Shown here: positions 55,671 to 64,000 of the stretch, one piece after another | Layout: every line of letters starts with the position of its first letter | Numbering within the stretch: position 1 is the first letter of the stretch | Source of the DNA: Halichondria panicea | Taxonomy: Eukaryota; Porifera; Demospongiae; Suberitida; Halichondriidae | Reading direction: 5' to 3' | NCBI RefSeq assembly: GCF_963675165.1 | Contig: NC_087378.1 | Location: forward strand, 1,791,525-1,855,524 | Length of the DNA stretch: 64,000 bases | Translations under genes and position numbers: made by a program | Notes under the pieces: model-generated | Seen by the model: only the letters and a program-made list of their open reading frames with translations | The model's database searches: none | What the model was told of the DNA's origin: nothing

Positions 55671-58600
55671 CTAGATCGCCTCCAGGTGTGAAGCTGGAGC
55701 CCAACCCTCGGAATCACCATCCCTCACTAACCACCACCCAGTATCCCGTCTCTCCTTTACTTCGTACAGTCGACCCTGTACTAACTCCATGCCATTGTCC
55801 TCGTATGCAGGCACTGTGTACGCTGACGTTGCTCGAGCAAAACCATTTGTCGCTGAGCTCTTGTGTACTCTTGTTCTCGGCTTTGGTCTGGGAGTGGTAA
55901 CTGTATTATTATCAGGAGTACTGTCTGATGGAGCTTGTTCATCGGAAGGTGTCTTGGTAGGAGGTGGACGTGGTCTAGAAGGAATAGTGGGTACGTTACG
56001 AGCCTCTGGTTTGTACGGGACAGGCATCTTAGGACGAGATGGTCTAGAAGGTTTAGTATCGACTGCTGGCTTCTGTTTCTCTTCAAGGAAAGACGAGGGG
56101 GCCCACCCCTGACTGCCATCAATCTCTACAAACCACCACCCGTCATCGTTTCGTTCAATTACTTCCACCCAGTCCCCTTCACTGAGCGTCAAACAGCTAT
56201 CCTTTTCTCCAGTATAGTCACCAACAACAACGTATGCCTTGGTCGCCTTCTTCACTGAGGGAGCTACAAAAGGTTTAGGGGGAGGAGGTCGTTTAACACC
56301 AGCTGGACCAGATTTTGGAGGACCTGGACGTTTAGGGGGCTCCTTTGGTCTGGAAGGCGGGGCTTTAGGTCGTTGTGGGGGTCCTGGTTTCTTTGGCTTG
56401 TCGTTATCTGTTGTTTTTGGTCGCAGACGAATTTTACTCTCGAGTTCAGACAGATGGTGTGGTCCTGTGTCAGTCGACTCTTCACTGCCACCTCTACGGA
56501 CATTTGGTGGTCGACTAACAGTATTCCCCCCTCTTTGGGGGTGTTTGGCAGTCTCAGATATCCTCCTTAAAGCACCAGGATTCTTTATTGTTTCAGTACC
56601 GATCTTTTTCGGTGGACCTCGATGTACGTCATAGCTGATATTTTTTCGAATGTTTGCCGGAGAGGCTGTTGGAGGGGCTGGTTTTGCAGGGCGTGTCCCA
56701 ATGGATGTAGATCGAGAATTGTCCTCAGGAGCCAATAAAGAGTTCACTGATCTTGAAGTGTGCATTGTACCACTTTTAGAAGCAAGGCCCTTAGAATTCA
56801 TTGACTGTAGGCTGATAGTCTTGGATACGGAGGTGTGTCGATTGGCAGCTGTCTTGGATACGGAGGTGTGTCGATTGGCAGCTGGTGGAGATTTGTGAAG
56901 AAGTGGGTCAGAAATTTGCCCTTTCGATAAACGAGCAGTTCTTGGAGACATTGTTTTACTTACTGGTTTTTTAATTTCCATATTCCTCACTACCGGTAGA
57001 GGACTTTTTAATGGCTTGACAGGAACTGGCTTCGGTTTCCAACCATTACTAGTGGTAGCAAGATGTATAGCAGGTGGAGATTTTGTTCGTCTGACAACTG
57101 GTTTTGGCTGTGTGTCTCTATCCAATGATTCAGTACTTTGTGATCGCCGTAGTGATCTCATAGTTCTGTTGCTGCTAGTACCAAGAGCAACAGTCTTAAC
57201 TCGAGTGGCAGAAGTGTTGTCAGTCTTAGACAGAGTCTTTTTCTTTGGAGCTGGCGATAAAGCGGGCCTCGTTGGTTTCTCAAAAGGTTTCAGTGATTCC
57301 TTTTTTGGTAGTGGGACAATAGGGGAGTTGCGAACTGGTAAGGGAGGTGCAGGTTCATTTGAAACAGGACTTTGTATTTTGTTGGAAGTCGTTGATTCGA
57401 GATACGAAGAGGGCACCCAACCCTCGACACCGTCCATGTCTACAAACCACCATCCAGTTGCATTCTTAGTGATGACACTCACAAGGACACCAGAAGTGAA
57501 GGAAAGTCCGTCCTGCATATTAGTTGGTTTAAAGTCTCCAATGGTAAGGTAAATCTGCTCTTTTGGTTGGTCAATACATTCGTACACTGGCTGTGGTAGG
57601 TCGTATTGAGAGGAGTCGTCTACAGGGGATGTCGTGGGGGAGGTCGTAGAGGGCTTTGGTTTCAGAACAGGGGGCGGAGGCTTTTTCTTTTTCTAGTGTG
57701 TGCATGAAAGAGAATACAGTGAATTTAATTAGCGAAGACAACAATGGTCACACTGTTGTACGTACACAAATAGAGCAAATAGAGGGCTTCCATCATAACA
57801 TCAATAGTATAGCTACACTGCATAGACTTCATAGCTTACCCCTGGAAAGATTCTTGGAGTAGGAGCATAGATTGCTGCAAGGGGAGACATAGCATAATTA
57901 TAACGGTGCCAGTACCAACTGGGTATGGTGGTACTCACGTTCTTTATCAATGTGGTGATGTTGCACGGAGTGCCAAGTTGGGGCGAATTTCTGCACTTCA
58001 AGTTTTGGGCTGACTGGCTTTGGACTTGTCACAGCTGCCGGCTCTGGGTTCTTTGGGCTGGTCGGGCTGGTCAAGCGTGGAGCATCAAATGGTTTACTTG
58101 TAGACTCAAAAGGTTTAGGTTTGGTCGGTAACTTAGGACTTGGGACACGTGATGCTTCTGGTGGTTTCCAACTTGCTGATTCGTCAAGTTTTGGACTTGT
58201 TGGCTCGGAATTTTTCCAAGTTGAAGATTTTGGAGTTGGGACACGTGCTGACTCAGCAGGTTTCCAACTTGCTGACTTAGCACCGTTGGAGGAGATGGCA
58301 TCGTTGATAGTAGACACGACTTGAGCACCTGTTGTAACCTCCGTGTTTATCACAGCTCCGTGGTAACGCTGCAGGAAAGCAGCCGGGGCAAACCCCTCTT
58401 GTCCCTGGTACCTATAGTGAGGGATGGTGAAACAATTATTGACGTGCACTTGTATGCTTGAAATAAAGACATTGTTTCTTCATTTAACTATGTCGTATAC
58501 TTATAGTCTAGGGTACATGTAGCTCCATTGTTCACCTAGTGAAACTGCCACATGCATGAGTACACAGGTATAATAATTGCAGTACAATGTACGCAAATGT

Positions 58601-59870
58601 GAACAATGGCTACCCTGAGCACTATCGACTCACCTGACCTTCCACCATCCGTCCAGGTTCTTCTCAAAAACCTCCAACAAGACACCTTTCTCAAAGGCAA
58701 TCTCATCCTCGTTTTGGGGGGAGTAAGCAGACATAGCAATGTGTACCTCCTCTGTGCATGTGTGGGGGGGGGGTGTACGTGAGCTGGGTATGTACGAGCG
58801 GAATGGTGTGCTAGGGCTTGTACATGTAATTGTGTAGGGGGTACTGTACAAATTGAAGTAGTGCATGATATGCTTGTGTGTGATCCTACTCCATTTCGAT
58901 GTAATGTGAGTATAATGATAAAGGAAAGTAGAATGAAGTATCCTCACTGTATAGAGTTACTGTATAATAGCGGCTTAAGCAAAGGTAGGTATGCACTATA
59001 CATTGCATAATTAAACTACAGGCCAGAATGAAACAGATGACAGAGGTATATACTAGTCAGTTCCCCCCTCACAACACAACACACCTTGCCCTGGCTCCAA
59101 CAACTGAGAGCCAACCTCATCTCCCCCGTATATCGGCTCCAGGAACGTGGCTGGCACCCATCCCTCGTTGAAGTCATCCACATTCACAAACCACCACCCT
59201 GTGTACGTCATGGCTACGTTATAACACAGCAGGATTTAACAGTATAAGGTAGGGCCACAGTTATGTACACACATGTACACTGTACAACATGCATTCATTT
59301 ATGATGACACAATAACTCATGACACACACAACATACACTAGTACTGTAGCTAATTAAATCATAGTGTCTCATTCCTGCATGCAGGTACTTATCTAGAGGT
59401 CATCATCATCTCCAGCTAACCTTTTCATACTCAATTGCATTACACTAATAAGGGATGCATAGCAAAAATGGAGATATTTAAGCCAAGAGTGATGGCAAAC
59501 AATTTAACAGCCCCACACACTGTAACAGATCAATTACAACCACTTCTACACCCAGCATATGTTAAATACCTGACTACAAACATCCATATATATAGCCTTT
59601 CTGTACATCATAGCTACATGCAGGAAACATCAGTCAGAGAATTTCTCTCCACTTATTAATTCCTGACATGTGCAGCTCTAAGAGAGCTAGTTGAGAGTGC
59701 CTACCGTTGGCATTCTTGTCTATGACCTCAACCGTCTGCCCAGCCTCTAGTGAGCATTCGTTCTTCTTCCGTTTCTCGTAGTCGGCCATTGCCACAAACC
59801 TCTCAAGCACAAGAGGGCCACTGATCTCCTGGATAGGCTCCTCTGCTCCTTTCTTGCTAGAGGAGGACTT

Positions 59871-59964
<94 letters not shown>

Positions 59965-61715
59965 CGTGTGTGTGTGTGTGTTTGCGTGCGTGTGTGCGTG
60001 CGTGTGTGCGTGAAGAGAAAGAAACGGGTGCAATAGTTAGAGTACAAAATGTTATGTACATGTAGATTTTGTTAAGTAGATGTACAAAGTAGATGCTACT
60101 CACTCATCAGAAGGAGCAAGGTCTTCTGGACGAACATTAAAGAAATCAATGACAAACGGATCATCAGATATCGTGGGAGGCAACCGGATCAGTGACTGTG
60201 TTTGAGAGAGAAGCAATTAAACACAATGATTTGCTCTAACTACTTCAGAACTCACCCTGCAATAATCATTCAGTTTTTCTCTTCTTTTCTCTGCAACTGC
60301 TCTAGTTTGACTGCGACCCAGTAGCTTCTTGCCTGCATGAGCAGAGACAGAACATTGAACGCAGAGGAGCCTAATTTCCCTAAATGGGATACTTGTAGCG
60401 CTGGTTGTTGGTAAACATAGTAACTAGATATGTGAAAATAAAACTAGAAGTACTTACAGATCATGAGTATCTCAGTTGAACATAATTACTATTATATTAT
60501 ACAGTCATCGACTCATGTACATTCAGTACTGTGTGTAGATGCATTATGATACTTTAGACCCAAATAGTGAGGACTTTTGTTTGCAGGGAAACATGCAGAT
60601 CTACATGTATGCAGTCACTAGGCATGTGAACAAACATTATTATAATAATGGAGACTCTGACCTGGTAAGAAAGGGATCATCCTCATGGCTGGGTCTCTGG
60701 ACCCGGCCTCTTCGGGGAACCGCTCAAGAAGCTCACACTACAGAGGGGAAGAGTGGGTGTGGATCAATAATAGATCAATGAATATCTGTTTGTTGCACGT
60801 ACGTAAGTACATACAGATGAAGCATTATTATAAACTTATAATAATGTTACTTCCTTTATTTTTCCTTCATTTTTCCTTCATTTTCAGTGTACATGTACAC
60901 TGAAAATGAAGGAAGTAACATTTACAATCCTCGCTGTCAAGTAAGAGTTTATAAATATACACAATTCAAGTGATTGAAATTCCTTATTATAAGTATTAAT
61001 AACATCTCATGCATTGTGAGAGTAAAATAAGGATAACTAACTTGGAACTCAAAGAAGTCGCTATATCGTCTGTATATGGTGGTGGTAGTGCCTTCTGACC
61101 AGCTCACCTCCAGAATGTACACCTACACGTGATGTCATATGATATCATATGCATCGTTGAAGGTTGAATCAAAAACAAAACAATTTGGGAATGTATAATA
61201 AATTATTTATTGTATATTATTATAGTGTTGGTCTATTTTAAGCTACGTGTATGTTAGTAGGTCCACTTCTGTACTAGTAGGGATCCTCGCTGAGGGTCCA
61301 CAATTTTAATATCAAACATGTACTGTTTACATGATCAAACGAGAGGAGGCTTGTTGAATAAGTATGCCTAGCACCCACCTACACAATATTGTTGGAGCCC
61401 TTGAGTATTATTAGTATACACCGCCCCACCCCCCTCGCTCGTAGAGTGCATGCATGGCTGACCGACATGTACAAGCTGAGCCGGCCCTACAAGTGTACCG
61501 ACACTGGCTTCATATGTAAATCATTGACAGCACACAGGCACAGGCACAAGCACAAGCATAACCTAGTGAGAGGGCTGGTTCTACGACAATTATGTTGTGT
61601 GTGTGCTCAAGCATGTCAAGGTTTACTAGTCTACATAACTCACGTAATACTTGACCGGGGACTTCCTCTTCTCCATATTAACCACCTTCACTTCTAACAC
61701 TGTGTTCTTGCCCAT
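55671..61715 (-). CDS. SH3PXD2: SH3PXD2/Tks5-like scaffold: PX domain plus five SH3 domains
   Basis: Exons: 61715-61644, 61122-61042, 60737-60662, 60332-60256, 60195-60104, 59871-59705, 59198-59085, 58751-58634, 58411-57939, 57874-57840, 57692-55671, giving 1108 residues in frame. The PX domain is residues 1-130, with TTIYRRYSDFFEFQ (the phosphoinositide-binding Arg/Tyr motif), RMIPFLPGKK and DFFNVRPEDL. SH3 domains are about 150-210 (MADYEK..GWWFVNVDDFNEGWVP), 228-282 (DGWWKVRYQGQEGFAP), 482-540 (GWWFVDMDGVEGWVPSSYLE), 919-975 (GWWFVEIDGSQGWAPSSFLE) and 1050-1108 (GWWLVRDGDSEGWAPASHLE, at the very end). Proline/Ser-rich linkers hold many PxxP motifs (PPRPKAPPSRPKEPPKRPGP). Five SH3 domains as in vertebrate Tks5 (Tks4 has four). 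By family it organises podosome/invadopodium actin and NADPH-oxidase signalling at 3-phosphoinositide membranes. Shares its 5' flank with the myotubularin gene. Confidence 0.88.
56817..56882. repeat. 33 bp in-frame tandem duplication in the SH3PXD2-like linker
   Basis: CTTGGATACGGAGGTGTGTC plus GATTGGCAGCTGT is repeated twice, giving AANRHTSVSKT twice in the protein between SH3 domains 3 and 4. Confidence 0.9.
59873..60012. repeat. Long (TG)n microsatellite abutting a splice acceptor
   Basis: About 140 bp of TG with some CG/TGCG near 59960-60012. Read on the gene's strand it is (CA)n running straight into the CAG acceptor of the SH3PXD2-like exon 6 (59871), leaving no pyrimidine tract at that intron end. 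Confidence 0.93.
60873..60914. repeat. Palindrome in an SH3PXD2-like intron
   Basis: A perfect inverted repeat of 21 bp arms is centred at 60893/60894 (core TTCAGTGTACATGTACACTG). A further ACTTCCTTTATTTTTCC/GGAAGT match lies beyond a short duplicated stretch. It is intronic. Confidence 0.85.
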
Positions 61716-61936
61716 CACTGCACCTATCGATATATATCTCTAAGCTAGCTAGCTAGCGAGCTCTAGCTCTGTTGATCAACAAGCACATTAATGAGATCTT
61801 GGACCACTCCCCCAAATTTGGGTAAAGCTACACCGACCACTCCCCTTTGTAGAATTACTGACAGGGGGGTGGGGACGAGGTGAAGACGTGTGTTGGCTAG
61901 TTTCATAGAGCCTGGACTTGAGAAGCAGCTGTGAAA
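61716..61936. promoter_or_regulatory. Shared 221 bp head-to-head promoter region
   Basis: The start codons of the SH3PXD2-like gene (61715, - strand) and the myotubularin gene (61937, + strand) lie 221 bp apart with nothing between. It contains a CTAGCTAGCTAGCGAGCTCTAG stretch and CCACTCCC repeats (about 61806 and 61838). Transcription starts are not visible, so 5' UTRs also fall here unless upstream untranslated exons exist. Confidence 0.6.
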
Positions 61937-63824
61937 ATGGACGGTGGCAGGCTGGATATGATTAAAACTCCTAAGGCATGTCATGTGTATGAAGTACAGT
62001 GTGTGTATGATGTGTGCGTATAAATTCAACACATAATACATTTCAGGTTAATTTGAACTAAGCTTGATTCCCGTGACTAGTCACTGTATCCTGTACAGGT
62101 GGAGCGTATTCTATTGAAACAGTACAATCACACCAGGGAGTACGTAACAGGTACCCTATGCCTCACTGACAGACACCTCATCTTTATCGAGCCCACAGGA
62201 GCTCAAGAAACTTGGGTAAGGGCTATCCCTCACTGTTTCCCTCACTGTTTCCCTCCTTTTTTTTCTCACTGTCCCCCACTCTCTCTTCCTTTTAATATTG
62301 CTATAGATATTATTTTACATGTTACTATGGTGTGGTGTTTCCCCCATGGCCTCAGGTGCTCCATCATCACATCAGCTCCATGGAGAAGCTCCCACTAACT
62401 ACCCGGGGCTACCCCCTCATTATCAATACCAAAACGTTCCAGCACCTGCGGCTGATCATCCCACGAGAGAGTGACTGTGTGGATATCATGGACACCATTA
62501 AAGTATTCTCTCAGCCAGGTGATTTAACAGTGCACAGTATGTAGTAAAATTTCTGTAGTCACTATAATTATGTAGTAAAATAGTTAGCTTCATGTCATTG
62601 TGCAGCTTTCCACTGAGGTATCAGCCTGTGGTGCTTTATATGTGCTTGAAAGTGCGAATTATAGTGCATCTGTGTACACTACACTGTCCATTGTGCTCGG
62701 TATTGGTACCATGTAAAGCATCCCTTTGCAAGTGTTGTGTTGCTCACATCTAGCCCTCTCCCCTGCCCATGCACAGAGCACTACAGTGACCTGTATGCGT
62801 ACCAATACAAACCCAAGGATGGGGAGATAGTGAAGCAGACCTCCGGCTGGGCCCTCTTTGACTGCCCCAGCGAGTACGCTCGTATGGGTGTGCCCAACCA
62901 GTACTGGAGGGCCACCAACCTCAATGACAACTATGAGGTAGTATATGTACATGTGCTCAATCATTTACTTGTTGGTTGCAGCTCACTCATAGTCTTTGTA
63001 ACAAAAACCGTATCGTTTATATGAGACATTACATGTTATTGTTTGTACCTTAATTAGCCTTACAGTTTATTTTCATGCATAATGTGTAGTTACTATGATT
63101 ATCTCCAGCTGTGTGAGACGTACAGTTCTAGTTTGTACTTGCCTGCCACGGTGGACAACAGTGTCATCACAGGCAGCGCCAAGTTCCGCAGTAAAGAGAG
63201 ACTCCCTGTCCTCTCTTACTACTACAAACCCACACAGGTAAAGACCAAATGCTACACGCACAGAATTATTACTAGTTCTCAGGGTTGGCTCTCTTAGTTT
63301 ATAGGGTACCAATTGTCTGAGTAGGCTAATATCAAATTTAAGCGCCTTTTGAGGCTTAGTCACTAAATTCGTGCCTAAATTTTTAATCACTTTTGCAAAA
63401 TCCAAAAACCCATTTTTCTGTTATCTTAAAGTATAATTAGATATTGCATGCTAAACCACTACCCTTGTAGTCTGCCCTGTGTCGGTGCAGTCAGCCCCTG
63501 GTGGGACTCACCGGTCGCTCGGCAGAGGATGAGCAGCTGTTGCAAGCTATCATCAACGTCAACCCCAACTCTGACATACTCCATGTGGTCGACACAAGAC
63601 CTAAGGTACAGTTGGTTGTCAATGTGCACTAACGCTACCAAAGTATTAAAAATATGTATACAGCTTGTCCTCATTTCTTAATTCCCCTCAGGTGAATGCC
63701 ATGGCAAACAAGGCAGCTGGCAAAGGCTACGAGACAACTGACAACTACAGCAATATGCGGTTTGAGTTCTTCAACATTCACAACATCCACATCATGAGGG
63801 AGAGCTTACAGAAGATGTTTGAAG
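61937..63824 (+). CDS. MTMR6/7/8: Myotubularin-related phosphatase, MTMR6/7/8 type, N-terminal half (continues past window)
   Basis: Exons: 61937-61975, 62099-62215, 62356-62518, 62777-62937, 63109-63237, 63471-63605, 63692-63824, joining in frame to about 292 residues before running off the right edge. The PH-GRAM domain (MIKTPKVERILLKQYN, TGTLCLTDRHLIFI, ETWVLHHHISSMEKL) is followed by the start of the phosphatase domain: LFDCPSEYARMGVPN, FRSKERLPVLSYYYKP, ALCRCSQPLVGLT, VVDTRPKVNAMANKAAGKGYE and DNYSNMRFEFFNIHNIHIMR. These parallel human MTMR6 closely. The CX5R catalytic loop is not yet reached, so activity cannot be judged. The family removes the 3-phosphate from PI(3)P and PI(3,5)P2. Intron 1 appears to use a GC donor (AAG/GCATGT at 61976). 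Head-to-head with the PX-domain scaffold gene. Confidence 0.9.
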
Positions 63825-64000
63825 GTTTGTTCCCACCTCTGACCACATGGTTGTAGTGTACATTATTTTAGTTCCTACATTTCATTACATAGAAACTGAA
63901 AATCCATGACTCATGCTCTTGAATAACTAGCCTTATATTACTGGTACTACTCTACCTGTGTGCTCAATTAAATGCCACCAATGGCAGGAAATTTCCCTTG
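63825..64000 (+). other. Myotubularin intron, truncated by window end
   Basis: Follows the donor GAAG/GTTTGT. No further exon was found before the edge. Confidence 0.6.

Noticed and set aside
56239-57552. Long + strand frames opposite the scaffold gene (131 and 178 residues)
   Set aside because: They are antisense shadows of the Pro/Ser-rich last exon; no domain and no splice context.
59747-60103. His/Thr-rich open frames around 59.8-60.1 kb
   Set aside because: They arise from the (TG)n repeat; only the part below 59872 is a real exon of the scaffold gene.

Overview
This is a eukaryotic, animal-type genomic window: genes are split into many short exons with GT-AG introns, AT-rich introns are full of (CA)n runs and small inverted-repeat transposons, and the protein families are metazoan (an SH3PXD2/Tks scaffold, a myotubularin, an ABCC4-type transporter array, RPP30). 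Small intergenic gaps with modest introns suggest an early-branching animal, most plausibly a sponge. That is an inference from gene content and style; no species marker was seen.

Positions 1-45546 hold a head-to-tail array of four ABCC4/MRP4-like ABC transporter genes on the + strand, called U1-U4 here. U1 is cut by the window start (3' half only). U2 (7709-21674) is inflated by transposons and broken by at least four indels, so it reads as a pseudogene. U3 (22232-34695) has all 27 exons in frame, but its second ATP site has lost the catalytic glutamate (Glu to Gly). U4 (35256-45546) is the clean reference copy of 1432 residues. Stop-to-start gaps are all about 555-560 bp. The segment from U1's linker exon to U2's first exon recurs about 27.5 kb later from U3 to U4, which shows a recent segmental duplication; the two copies differ by two mobile-element insertions and a local inversion. 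U1, U3 and U4 end in ETTV, a PDZ-ligand-like tail like the one on human MRP4.

Positions 45547-52598 hold an intronless type II membrane, glycosyltransferase-like gene on the - strand (47717-48874) with a recent in-frame internal duplication. Around it is repeat-rich DNA that includes an inverted relic of ABCC exons 1 and 2 (50875-51195).

Positions 52599-61715 hold two - strand genes. RPP30 (RNase P/MRP subunit p30) is spread over 12 very small exons, with a C-terminal extension made of 37-residue repeats. The other is an SH3PXD2/Tks5-like scaffold: one PX domain plus five SH3 domains in 11 exons. Starting 221 bp away in the opposite direction is a myotubularin of the MTMR6/7/8 type (from 61937, running off the right edge). 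A phosphoinositide-reading PX scaffold and a 3-phosphoinositide phosphatase therefore appear to share one promoter region.

All exon boundaries were read by eye from splice signals, reading-frame phase and agreement between paralogues or with remembered family sequences. No alignment or database search was run.
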